A stretch of DNA of 34,994 nucleotides from positions 1 to 34,994 of the forward strand of contig CAZRIP010000025.1 of NCBI GenBank assembly GCA_964600165.1, in the 5' to 3' direction. This DNA comes from CAZRIP01 sp964600165. GTDB taxonomy: Bacteria > Elusimicrobiota > Elusimicrobia > UBA1565 > UBA9628. Below the pieces are notes generated by a model. The model was given only the letters and a program-made list of their open reading frames with translations, was not told where the DNA came from and did not search any database. A program made the translations under genes and the position numbers. Below, piece by piece: positions 24,384 through 31,649 of this stretch. How positions within the stretch are numbered: the stretch's first letter is position 1; each line of letters begins with the position of its first letter.

Positions 24384-24389
24384 GGACGG

Positions 24390-24418
24390 AGTATAACAGC
24401 GCGTCCAGAGCGCCGCAA
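24390..24418 (-). promoter_or_regulatory. Predicted leaderless promoter of the membrane protein gene
   Basis: On the minus strand TTGCGG (24418-24413), a 17-base spacer and TATACT (24395-24390) are followed by six bases (CCGTCC) and the ATG at 24383. Confidence 0.6.
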
Positions 24419-24438
24419 GGGCGCCGCGAGCCGTCCGC

Positions 24439-25293
24439 TTACTGGCCGGGATCTATGGCCGGGCTATAGCGCGACGGGTCGACTTGGCCGTCGTCTTGCC
24501 AAGACGGACCGTTGGCGTCGCCCGCGGCGACCAGCACGTCGTAGATATGGCCGTCAGGATAGGCGATGATGTCGGTCGCGTAGCTGTCGCAATTGTTGCC
24601 CGAGGGCTTGCTCAGTAGGCCGGCGCCGTCCCCCTTCATCCGCCACGCCGCGAGCTTGACGATGGAGAACGCGCCGCAAGGACCGGAGAGATCCTTCCCC
24701 TGCGCCTCGAGATCGGCCTTCGCTTGGGCCACGACGGCGCTTTGGTCGGGATGAGACCCGCCGCCTCCCGTGCCGCCGGTCCCGCCCGTACCGCCGGTGC
24801 CGCCGCCGGTCCCGCCCGTGCCGCCCGTGCCGCTCGTCCCGCCGGTCCCGCTCGCGCCGCCGCTCGTCTCGCTGCCGCAAGTCAACGATTTGGAGACGGC
24901 CTCGCAGGCGTTGGGATTGCAGGAGCCGCACTCGTCTTGGACCACCTGCCACGCCCACGAGTCGCCGCCGTCGGGGTTCTCCGCGCCCCCCGAGTTGACC
25001 ACCATGTCGATGGTGCCGACGCACGTGATGTGCACCTTGTCGCTGTGGGGCGCGATGATCGAGCTCCCCGGATAAAGCCCGGCGATCGCGGGTAGCGCCG
25101 CCTCAAGGCCGTTGGGCGAGTGCGGAAAACCGGCCACGATGCGGCCGACCATATATTTCGGCGTCTGGTGCGTCGGATCGTTCCACTTGCAGGCGTCCCA
25201 CCCCGGCAGCACCGGCGGAAGCGGCGCGGCCGCGGCGCGCGCTCCGATCCGAACCGTCAGCGCCAGCGCCGCCGCCAGGAGAATCGTTTTCAT
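24439..25293 (-). CDS. Secreted Gly/Thr-rich linker protein, unknown function
   Basis: From ATG 25293 the protein has 284 residues. A signal peptide (MKTILLAAALALTVRIGARA) is followed by a ~120-residue domain with several cysteines (DACKWNDP, VHITCVGTIDMVV, DECGSCNPNACEAV, LTCGS). A linker of about 35 residues (~143-180) is built from GTGG, GTSG and GGTGG units. The C-terminal domain (~100 residues) contains PCGAFSIVKLAAWRM and CDSYATDIIAYPDGHIYDVL. The two-domain extracellular layout with paired cysteines suggests disulfide bonds. No family is recognised. The upstream in-frame ATG at 25338 is rejected because the signal peptide and -10 element fit 25293. Confidence 0.75.
   Translation of the reverse strand: MKTILLAAALALTVRIGARAAAAPLPPVLPGWDACKWNDPTHQTPKYMVGRIVAGFPHSPNGLEAALPAIAGLYPGSSIIAPHSDKVHITCVGTIDMVVNSGGAENPDGGDSWAWQVVQDECGSCNPNACEAVSKSLTCGSETSGGASGTGGTSGTGGTGGTGGGTGGTGGTGGTGGGGSHPDQSAVVAQAKADLEAQGKDLSGPCGAFSIVKLAAWRMKGDGAGLLSKPSGNNCDSYATDIIAYPDGHIYDVLVAAGDANGPSWQDDGQVDPSRYSPAIDPGQ
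24757..24863 (-). repeat. Low-complexity Gly/Thr-coding tandem tract
   Basis: Degenerate nine-base units coding GGT/GTG-type glycine-threonine repeats form the flexible linker of the secreted protein. Such tracts can vary in length by slippage. Boundaries are approximate. Confidence 0.7.
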
Positions 25294-25299
25294 GGGGAT

Positions 25300-25305
25300 A
25301 CTATA
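25300..25305 (-). promoter_or_regulatory. -10 element of a predicted leaderless promoter
   Basis: On the minus strand TATAGT is followed by exactly six bases (ATCCCC) and the ATG at 25293. There is no Shine-Dalgarno sequence. Confidence 0.55.
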
Positions 25306-25347
25306 GCCGGATTCCGGGGAAAAACACTTAAAAAACAATTTCGCGCC

Positions 25348-25408
25348 GTTAAGTTTTCGGTTAAGATTGACGGCCCCGAGGCCGCAATGATAACGTATTC
25401 TCCGTTAT
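25348..25408 (+). promoter_or_regulatory. Promoter/operator region of the acyl-CoA operon
   Basis: GTTAAG occurs twice with a 12-base period (25348, 25360). TTGACG (25367-25372) and, after 18 bases, TAACGT (25391-25396) could be -35 and -10. An inverted repeat ATAACG-N7-CGTTAT (25390-25395, 25403-25408) covers the -10, a typical place for a TetR-type repressor. The promoter call is weak; the repeats are exact. Confidence 0.4.
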
Positions 25409-25433
25409 ATCCGTACGCCTGACGGAGGGCTCC

Positions 25434-26939
25434 ATGCCGACGACGACCGTCGCCGAAATCCATCCCAATCTCCTCTCGTTCCTGAGCAAAAAACCGCACA
25501 AGCTGTTGATCGGCGGGCGCTGGACCGACTCCGGTTCCGGGAAAACGTTCAAGACCTACAATCCCGCGACGGCCGAGACCCTCTCCGAGGTGGCGGAGGC
25601 CGACAAGAAGGACGTCGACGCCGCCGTCGCCGCGGCGCGTCAGGCGCTGAGCGGCCCCTGGGGCAAGATGAGCCCCGCCGATCGCGAGAAGATCCTGCAC
25701 CGGGTCGCCGATCTCATCGAGAAAAACGCCGACGAGCTCGCCCAGCTCGAGACCCTGAACAACGGCAAGACGATCCGCGAGGCGAAAAGCGGCGACGTCC
25801 CGCTTTCCGCCGCGCTGTTCCGCTATTTCGGCGGCTGGCCGACGAAGATCCACGGCGAGACGACGCCGGTCTCCGTGCCGTACTACCCCGGCGCCAAGTT
25901 CCTGCAGTACACGGTGCGCGAGCCCGTCGGCGTGATCGGCGTGATCGTCCCGTGGAACTTTCCCCTGCTGATGGCGGCCGAGCGCCTGGCGCCCGCGCTC
26001 GCCTGCGGCAACACGGTCGTTCTCAAGCCCGCGGAGCAGACGCCGCTTTCCGCGCTGCGCCTGGGCGAGCTGCTTCTGGAAGCCGGCGTGCCGGAAGGCG
26101 TCGTCAACGTCGTGCCGGGCTTCGGGCCCGCGGCGGGCGCCGCGCTCGCCGCGCACCCGGACGTCGACAAGGTCACGTTCACCGGCTCGACCGACGTCGG
26201 CCGCGAGATCGTGAAGGCCTCGGCCGGCAACCTCAAGAAGCTCTCGCTCGAGCTCGGCGGCAAGTCGCCGAACATCGTCTTCGCCGACGCGGACTTGGAC
26301 GCCGCCGCGAAAGGGATGTTCATGGGCATCTTCTACAACCAAGGCCAGACGTGCTCGGCCGGCTCGAGGGTTTATGTGGAGAGGCCGGCGTTCGATGGGT
26401 TGGTGTCGGCGTTGGCCGAAAAGGCGAAGACGATCCGCCAAGGCAACGGCTTGGACCCGAAGACGCACATGGGCCCGCTCGTCTCCCAAGAGCAGAAGGA
26501 CCGCGTGCTCAAATACATCGAGTCCGGCAAGCAAGAGGGCGCCAAGGTGCTCGCGGGCGGCGAAGCCGGCGACGGGAAAGGATACTTCGTCAAGCCGACC
26601 GTCTTTTCCGACGTGAAAGACCAGATGAAGATCGCCCGCGAGGAGATCTTCGGGCCCGTCGTCGCCGTGATGCCCTTCGACACCGTCGACGAGGTCGTGT
26701 CCCGCGCCAACGACACGCCTTACGGCTTGGTCGCCGGCGTCTGGACCAAGGACATCAAGAAGGCCCATCGCATGACGCAGGCGATCAAGGCCGGCGTCGT
26801 GTGGATCAACTGCTATCAGTTCGTCGACGCCGCCGCGCCGTGGGGCGGCTTCAAGCAGAGCGGCTACGGCCGCGAGAAGAGCGCGGCGGCCATCGAGGAG
26901 TACACGCAGGTCAAATCGGTCTGGGTGGACCTCAACTGA
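25434..26939 (+). CDS. NAD(P)-dependent aldehyde dehydrogenase
   Basis: This 501-residue protein of the classical ALDH superfamily oxidises an aldehyde to the carboxylic acid. The catalytic C307 (NQGQTCSAGSR), general base E273 (LELGGKSP) and N175 (VPWNFPLL) are in place, as are the cofactor motif FTGSTDVGR and the EEIFGPV segment. The similarity by eye is to betaine-, phenylacetaldehyde- or retinal-type ALDHs. GGAGGG lies four bases before the ATG. It opens an operon of acyl-CoA enzymes, so a product such as a fatty or aryl acid destined for CoA activation is plausible. It lacks the MaoC-like domain of PaaZ. Confidence 0.93.
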   Translation: MPTTTVAEIHPNLLSFLSKKPHKLLIGGRWTDSGSGKTFKTYNPATAETLSEVAEADKKDVDAAVAAARQALSGPWGKMSPADREKILHRVADLIEKNADELAQLETLNNGKTIREAKSGDVPLSAALFRYFGGWPTKIHGETTPVSVPYYPGAKFLQYTVREPVGVIGVIVPWNFPLLMAAERLAPALACGNTVVLKPAEQTPLSALRLGELLLEAGVPEGVVNVVPGFGPAAGAALAAHPDVDKVTFTGSTDVGREIVKASAGNLKKLSLELGGKSPNIVFADADLDAAAKGMFMGIFYNQGQTCSAGSRVYVERPAFDGLVSALAEKAKTIRQGNGLDPKTHMGPLVSQEQKDRVLKYIESGKQEGAKVLAGGEAGDGKGYFVKPTVFSDVKDQMKIAREEIFGPVVAVMPFDTVDEVVSRANDTPYGLVAGVWTKDIKKAHRMTQAIKAGVVWINCYQFVDAAAPWGGFKQSGYGREKSAAAIEEYTQVKSVWVDLN

Positions 26940-26940
26940 G

Positions 26941-27723
26941 ATGAGCACGGCGACCGCCGAGCTGGTCAAAGTCGAGAAGAAGGGCGCCGTGGGCGTGCTC
27001 ACGCTCAACCGCCCCGACGCCCTCAACGCGCTCAACCATCCCTTGATGGATCAGCTCGAAGCGGGCCTCAAATCCTTCGAGGCCGACGCCTCCGTGCGCG
27101 TCGTCGTGATCGCCGGCTCCCCCCGCGCCTTCGCGGCCGGCGCCGACATCAAGGAGATGGACACGAAGACCAAGGCCGAGATGGAGGCCGATAAGCACCT
27201 CTCTCGCTGGGATTTCGTCGGCGCGTTCCCTAAACCCGTGATCGCCGCCGTCTCCGGCTTCGCGCTCGGCGGCGGCTGCGAGCTCGCGCTCGCCTGCGAT
27301 CTCATCGTCGCGGCGGAGACGGCGCAGTTCGGCCAGCCCGAAATTTCCATCGGCGTGATCCCCGGCGCGGGCGGCACGGTGCGCCTGGCCAAGACGCTCG
27401 GCAAGACGCGCGCGATGGAGCTCGTGCTGACGGGCCGGCGCTTTTCCGCGCAAGAAGCGCTCGCGTGGGGCCTCGTCAACCGCGTCGTCCCGCCGGAAGC
27501 GGTAGTGTCTGAAGCCCTCAAGCTCGCCGACCAGCTCGCCGCGCAGCCTCCGCTCGCGGCCGCCGCGGCCAAGCGCGCGATTCGCAAGGCGATCGACGCG
27601 CCGATGGGCGAGGGCCTCTGCTACGAGCGAGGCCAGTTCTTCGCGCTGTTCGATACGCAGGACCAGAAAGAGGGCATGAAGGCCTTCGTGGAGAAGAGAA
27701 AGCCGAATTTCACTGGGAAGTGA
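26941..27723 (+). CDS. Enoyl-CoA hydratase (crotonase family, PaaF/EchA-like)
   Basis: This 260-residue crotonase has both catalytic glutamates, E114 (GGGCELAL) and E134 (FGQPEI), equivalent to E144 and E164 of rat enoyl-CoA hydratase, and the oxyanion-hole segments FAAGADI and FALGGGCE. It should add water to trans-2-enoyl-CoA. It begins one base after the aldehyde dehydrogenase stop. A 30-base palindrome starts on the last base of its own stop codon, separating it from the next crotonase by 48 bases. Confidence 0.93.
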   Translation: MSTATAELVKVEKKGAVGVLTLNRPDALNALNHPLMDQLEAGLKSFEADASVRVVVIAGSPRAFAAGADIKEMDTKTKAEMEADKHLSRWDFVGAFPKPVIAAVSGFALGGGCELALACDLIVAAETAQFGQPEISIGVIPGAGGTVRLAKTLGKTRAMELVLTGRRFSAQEALAWGLVNRVVPPEAVVSEALKLADQLAAQPPLAAAAAKRAIRKAIDAPMGEGLCYERGQFFALFDTQDQKEGMKAFVEKRKPNFTGK

Positions 27724-27752
27724 TCTCAACTTACCCCGGGGTAAGTTGAGAT
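27723..27752. repeat. 30-base perfect palindrome behind the enoyl-CoA hydratase stop (copy 2)
   Basis: The left arm is ATCTCAACTTACCCC and the right arm is its exact complement. Compared with copy 1 at 21205-21234, four positions per arm differ and every change is matched in the other arm. Flanks (G before, T after) are shared too. In RNA it would form a long hairpin inside the operon. Confidence 0.8.
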
Positions 27753-27771
27753 TTGACGGCGGACAACTCAT

Positions 27772-28578
27772 ATGAGCGAAACGACGACGGCGGCTCCTGA
27801 ACTTCTGAAGACGGCGGACGGCGGCGTGACGACCCTCACGCTCAACCGCCCCGACGTGCTCAACTCGCTGACGATGAACATGATGTCGGGACTGTCGAAT
27901 GCGCTCAAGGACGCGGAAAAAGACAAGGCCGTGCGTTGCGTGATCCTGACCGCGGCGGGGCGCGCGTTCTGCGCCGGCGCCGACCTCGGCGACTTGAAGA
28001 AGCGCCAGAGCGTGAAGGCTTTCTCGCTCGGCGACGAGCTGCGCGACCACTTCAATCCTCTCATCCTGCAGATCCGCAAGATGGAAAAGCCCGTCGTCGG
28101 CGCGGTCAACGGCCTCGCGGCCGGCGCCGGCGCGAGCTTGATCCTTTCTTGCGACGTCAAGGTCTGCTCCGAGGACGCCAAGTTCATCAACGCGTTCTCG
28201 AAGGTCGGCCTCGTGCCGGATTCCGGCATGACGTGGTTCCTTCCTCGCTGCATGGGCCTTTCGCTCGCGCTCGAGCACGCCTGGCTCGCCAAGCCGATCA
28301 CCGCGCAGCAAGCGCTGCATTTCGGCTGGGTCAACCGGCTCGCGCCGGCGGCCCAGGTCCTCGAGAAAGCGAAGGCGATGGCGGCCGAGCTCGCGCAGAT
28401 GCCGCCGCTGTCTCTCGCGCTGACCAAGCGCGCGTTGAACAAAGCCCTCGAATCGGGTTTCGAAGAGCAGATGGAGTACGAGGCGCAGCTGCAGGAGATC
28501 TTGGGCAGGACGAAGGACCACGCCGAGGGCGTCTCGGCGTTCTTGGAGAAGCGCAAGCCCGTTTTCAAGGGAGAATGA
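27772..28578 (+). CDS. Enoyl-CoA hydratase/isomerase family protein, PaaG-like
   Basis: This 268-residue crotonase-fold protein lacks both hydratase glutamates (GAGAS instead of GGGCE; NAF instead of QPE) but has the GLVPDSG segment whose aspartate is used by isomerases of the PaaG type (1,2-epoxyphenylacetyl-CoA isomerase) and by some delta3,delta2-enoyl-CoA isomerases. Oxyanion-hole segments RAFCAGADL and GLAAGAGA are present. An isomerase rather than hydratase is therefore likely. Its stop overlaps the ATG at 28575, just before the preferred start of the next gene. Confidence 0.88.
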   Translation: MSETTTAAPELLKTADGGVTTLTLNRPDVLNSLTMNMMSGLSNALKDAEKDKAVRCVILTAAGRAFCAGADLGDLKKRQSVKAFSLGDELRDHFNPLILQIRKMEKPVVGAVNGLAAGAGASLILSCDVKVCSEDAKFINAFSKVGLVPDSGMTWFLPRCMGLSLALEHAWLAKPITAQQALHFGWVNRLAPAAQVLEKAKAMAAELAQMPPLSLALTKRALNKALESGFEEQMEYEAQLQEILGRTKDHAEGVSAFLEKRKPVFKGE

Positions 28579-28580
28579 AG

Positions 28581-29411
28581 ATGGCGCACAAAGAGCCTGA
28601 GCGCGTAAAAGAAGAGAAGCTCGAGGAAAAGCTTTCGAAGGGCGGCAAGGTCGAGACCCTCGACGAGATGACCGACGATTATCGCGGCCATCTGACGAAC
28701 CTCATGATGATGCAGGCGGACTCGGAGCTCGCCGGCGCCTTCGGCTACGTGCCGTGGATCACGAAGTCCCCCGACATCAAGGAGACTCTCCAGGTCGCGC
28801 AGATCGTCAAGGACGAGGTGCGGCACGCGCGCGTCATGTATCGCCTGCTCGAGGGCGTCGGCGTCGACGTCGATCAATACTACAAGGACCACAACTTCAG
28901 CCTGCGCGTCGAAAAAGACGACATCGGCACGCTGCGCGCCGCCGACGACAAGCGCGTCAACATCTTCTACTACCCGATCGACACGTGGTTCGACTTCATC
29001 ATGTTCAACTTCTGCATGGATCGCGGCGCCGGACATCAGCTCGAGGATTCGCTCGACTGCTCGTACAAGCCTTGGTGCGACGGAATGGAGGGCATCTTCA
29101 AGGAAGAAGCCATGCACATGGCCCACGGCGACCAGTGGACGGAGCAGCTTTCCAACGACGACAAGACCCACGACGACCTGCAGGCCGCGCTCGACCGCTG
29201 GTACCCGAGGACGATGAACATCTTCGGCCGCAAGGACAGCCCGAAGAACAAGATCTACCGCAAGCTCGGCCTCAAGAAGCGCGACAACGACGAGGTCCGC
29301 CAGGCTTTCGCCTTGGACGTGGCGAACCTGTGCAAGAAGTTCCACCTGCGCGTGCCGGACTGGAAGCCGGAGACGCACAAGATGTCGGAAGAGCCGTTCA
29401 TCCCCGGATAA
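28581..29411 (+). CDS. PaaA/PaaC-family di-iron protein (phenylacetyl-CoA epoxidase catalytic-subunit-like)
   Basis: This 276-residue ferritin-like protein fits the PaaA_PaaC family. Candidate iron ligands are E49 (DSEL), E79-x2-H82 (DEVRHARVMYRLLEG), E155 (LEDSLD) and E176-x2-H179 (EEAMHMAHGD). The opening ETLDEMTDDYRGHL is also PaaA-like. In the known phenylacetyl-CoA epoxidase, PaaA works with PaaC, PaaB and reductase PaaE; none of these is nearby. Start: AAGGGAG is seven bases from ATG 28581 but only one from ATG 28575 (which overlaps the previous stop), so I chose 28581. It could oxygenate an aryl- or acyl-CoA with an unlinked electron donor, or be a related BoxB-like enzyme. Confidence 0.85.
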   Translation: MAHKEPERVKEEKLEEKLSKGGKVETLDEMTDDYRGHLTNLMMMQADSELAGAFGYVPWITKSPDIKETLQVAQIVKDEVRHARVMYRLLEGVGVDVDQYYKDHNFSLRVEKDDIGTLRAADDKRVNIFYYPIDTWFDFIMFNFCMDRGAGHQLEDSLDCSYKPWCDGMEGIFKEEAMHMAHGDQWTEQLSNDDKTHDDLQAALDRWYPRTMNIFGRKDSPKNKIYRKLGLKKRDNDEVRQAFALDVANLCKKFHLRVPDWKPETHKMSEEPFIPG

Positions 29412-29422
29412 AAGAGGCCTAT

Positions 29423-29770
29423 ATGGCGGTCAAGCACATCGCGTTCACGTCGTATCCGGTCAAGGACATGGCCCGCGCCCGCAAGTTCTACGAGGGCGCG
29501 CTCGGCCTCGAGAAAGGCGGCGATTACGAGGGCAAGTGGGTCGAGTATTACCTCGACAACGGCTGCTTCGCGATCACGACGATGTTCGCGGGCCTGGGCA
29601 GCGGCATCGCCTTCGAGGTCGACGACGTGGACAAGACCTACGAGACGCTCGTCGCCGCGGGCGGCGAGCCGCACCGCGAGCCGTTCGCGACGCCCGGCTG
29701 CCGGATCGCGCTCGTCAACGACCCGGACGGCAACATCGTCACGCTCCACGCGAAGAACGCAGGCCGATGA
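29423..29770 (+). CDS. VOC-family (glyoxalase/dioxygenase fold) protein
   Basis: The 115-residue single VOC domain has the typical opening KHIAFTSYPVKDMARARKFY with EGALGLEK, a middle GSGIAFEVDDVDKTYETLVA and the end NDPDGNIVTLHAK. Candidate metal ligands are H5 and the C-terminal DPDGN region, but not all canonical ligands are obvious. VOC proteins include epimerases, lyases and dioxygenases, so the reaction is open. AGAGG lies five bases before the ATG. Position within the acyl-CoA operon suggests action on a CoA intermediate or a toxic by-product. Confidence 0.88.
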   Translation: MAVKHIAFTSYPVKDMARARKFYEGALGLEKGGDYEGKWVEYYLDNGCFAITTMFAGLGSGIAFEVDDVDKTYETLVAAGGEPHREPFATPGCRIALVNDPDGNIVTLHAKNAGR

Positions 29771-30855
29771 TCCAGCGCGTCGGCGTCATCGGCGCCGGCA
29801 CGATGGGCTCGGGCATCGCGCAGCTGTGCGCGCAGCAGGGCTTCTCCGTCTTGGTCTACGACGCCGTGCCCCCCGCGTTGGAGGCGCTGCCGAAAAAGCT
29901 GCGCGCGGGCCTGGACTCGTCCGTGCTCAAAGGCAAGCTCACCACGCAGCAGGCGGACCGCGCCTTTCACTCCGTGGGCATGGCCCCGGACCCCTCTTCG
30001 CTGGCCGGCGCCGATTTAGTGATCGAGGCGGCAAGCGAAGACCCGGCGCTCAAGCGCCGGCTGTTCGAAATGTTGGACTCGCTTTGCCGCGACGCGATAT
30101 TGGCCAGCAATACGTCGTCGCTCCGTATCGCCGACTTGGCCTCGGCGACGAAAACGCCCGAGAGAGTCTTGGGTCTTCACTTCTTCAACCCCCCCGTCGC
30201 GATGAAGCTCGTCGAAGTCGTCCGCGCCGAGAAGACGTCCCGGGCCGTTTTTCAAGCAGTCTGGGAGTTCGCGTTATCGGGCCTGCGCAAGACCCCCGTC
30301 GACGTCAAGGACACGCCCGGCTTCATCGTCAACCGCGTGATGCGGCCCTATTATCTCGAAAGCCAGAGGAGCGCGCTCGAAGGCGCGCCGATATCGAAGA
30401 TCGACGAAACATGCAGGAACGTCGGTCACGCCCCGATGGGGCCCTTCGAATTGATGGACTTGATCGGGCTCGACGTGAACTTGGCGATCACGAGATCGAT
30501 CTATTCGGCGCTCGGCGAGCCCGAGCGCATCAAGCCGCAGTTCCCGCAGGAGCGTCTGGTCGAATCGGGCGCGCTCGGCCGCAAAGCGGGCCGTGGTTGG
30601 TATCTCTATGAGAGCGGAAAGGCGGCGGGAGTCAACCCCGAGGCCGAGAAGCTGTTGCCCTCAGGGGGCTTCCTGCCGCCCAACGAGATCTGGGCGCGAA
30701 TCCGCGGCGCGCTGATCATGGAGGCGGCGCTCGCGCACGCCGAAGGCGTGGCCGGCAAAAACGACATCGACACGGCGATCAAGCTGGCGATGAACTTCCC
30801 GCGCGGGCCTTTCGAATGGCAAAGCGAAAGCGAGACACGACCCTCGGCGCGCTGA
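29767..30855 (+). CDS. 3-hydroxyacyl-CoA dehydrogenase (HBD/PaaH-like)
   Basis: The 362-residue protein has an N-terminal NAD-binding fold (VGVIGAGTMGSGIAQ), the LGLHFFNPP segment with the catalytic histidine, and the C-terminal domain (DTPGFIVNRVMRPYYLES, GRKAGRGWYLY). Residues ~300-362 form an extra partial copy of the C-terminal 3HCDH domain (IWARIRGALIMEAALAHAEG through NFPRGPFEW). Simple 3-hydroxybutyryl-CoA dehydrogenases are about 280-290 residues, so this is longer than that form. It oxidises 3-hydroxyacyl-CoA to 3-ketoacyl-CoA. The ATG overlaps the VOC stop (ATGA). No thiolase follows. Confidence 0.92.
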   Translation: MIQRVGVIGAGTMGSGIAQLCAQQGFSVLVYDAVPPALEALPKKLRAGLDSSVLKGKLTTQQADRAFHSVGMAPDPSSLAGADLVIEAASEDPALKRRLFEMLDSLCRDAILASNTSSLRIADLASATKTPERVLGLHFFNPPVAMKLVEVVRAEKTSRAVFQAVWEFALSGLRKTPVDVKDTPGFIVNRVMRPYYLESQRSALEGAPISKIDETCRNVGHAPMGPFELMDLIGLDVNLAITRSIYSALGEPERIKPQFPQERLVESGALGRKAGRGWYLYESGKAAGVNPEAEKLLPSGGFLPPNEIWARIRGALIMEAALAHAEGVAGKNDIDTAIKLAMNFPRGPFEWQSESETRPSAR

Positions 30856-31067
30856 TCGGCGGCGACCGCGAGGTCCTCGCCGTGCTCGACAAGCACGGCG
30901 TCACGTTTTGCGCGGGCTGCTACTTGACGCTGTTCGCCACGCCCCGCAAGGCCGCCCTGTATCACGCCGTGCCGGACGTCGGCGCCTTTCTCGAGGATCT
31001 CGAGCGCGCCGTCAAAAGACGAGGTGGTACTCGACGCTCACGCGCACGCGGCGGATCTCGGCCTTGA
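30816..31067 (+). CDS. DUF1858-like small cysteine-motif protein
   Basis: The 83-residue protein carries a CxxC motif in DKHGVTFCAGCYLTLFATPR and ends its conserved part with VPDVGAFLEDLERAV, similar to small DUF1858/hybrid-cluster-associated proteins of unknown function. The predicted ATG lies 40 bases inside the dehydrogenase gene, and no Shine-Dalgarno is evident, so the true start may be later. The last ~18 codons overlap the convergent exported-protein gene and are basic low-complexity, probably read-through past an older end. Confidence 0.65.
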   Translation: MAKRKRDTTLGALIGGDREVLAVLDKHGVTFCAGCYLTLFATPRKAALYHAVPDVGAFLEDLERAVKRRGGTRRSRARGGSRP

Positions 31068-31557
31068 CGCCGGGCGGCGTGTCGAGATGGGCCTGGAAGG
31101 GCCCGATCGGCGTGCCGACGTGGACGCCGCGCAGCAGCGCGCTCGCGATCGTGGCCACGGCGCGCGCGACCGGGCTCTGACAGAAAGGCATCTGGAGGCA
31201 GCGCTCGAGCGCCATGTCGCCGGCCGCTCCCGCCACCGCGTCGCCCTGCTGACGCAGCACGCTGCGCTGCCAGTCGCGCAGCTGTTGAGGGTCATAATGC
31301 CCGGTCCAGAAATCGGGCGTCGGGTATTGGTCTCGCAGCGCGCGCAGGCGGCGCGTTTCTTGCGCGCGCCATTTGGCGACGAACTCCTCGACGGGGCTCG
31401 AGGGCGGGATGAAGAGATCGAGCGGCCGCGAGCGCAGGACCTGGTCCGACCTCGCCGGCGGCGTGATCGTCTCGTCCAGATAGGCGCGCGCGCGGGCCAA
31501 CGGGCTCACGAGAAGAAGAAGTGCCACGCCGAATGTCCCTATCGCCTTTTTCATCAT
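31012..31557 (-). CDS. Exported protein, relative of the neighbouring exported protein
   Basis: The 181-residue protein has a signal peptide (MMKKAIGTFGVALLLLVSPL then ARARA). Its core RRLRALRDQYPTPDFW followed by DPQQLRDWQ and ALERCLQMPF aligns with RTLDRLRSDYP, PGQLNQWRG and ALIERHRLESF of the gene at 31650-32393. It ends in alternating aromatic/hydrophobic residues (VSVEYHLVF), reminiscent of an outer-membrane beta-signal. A -10-like TATACT (minus strand, 31594-31589) would give a leader of about 25 bases. Function unknown. Confidence 0.72.
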   Translation of the reverse strand: MMKKAIGTFGVALLLLVSPLARARAYLDETITPPARSDQVLRSRPLDLFIPPSSPVEEFVAKWRAQETRRLRALRDQYPTPDFWTGHYDPQQLRDWQRSVLRQQGDAVAGAAGDMALERCLQMPFCQSPVARAVATIASALLRGVHVGTPIGPFQAHLDTPPGVKAEIRRVRVSVEYHLVF

Positions 31558-31649
31558 GGCTTTCGGGCTGCGGCCGGCTTTCCATGACAGTATAGGCGGA
31601 GGGGCTCAACAGACGCTCAAGCGCCGCTCATTTCCGGTTGAGACGAACG

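Noticed and set aside
24757..24863. Regularly spaced GC-rich units resembling a small repeat array
   Set aside because: Not a CRISPR: the units are about nine bases, in frame, and encode a Gly/Thr linker without unique spacers.
25290..27035. 581-codon frame antisense to the aldehyde dehydrogenase
   Set aside because: The sense frame has the full ALDH active site; the antisense frame has no recognisable domain.
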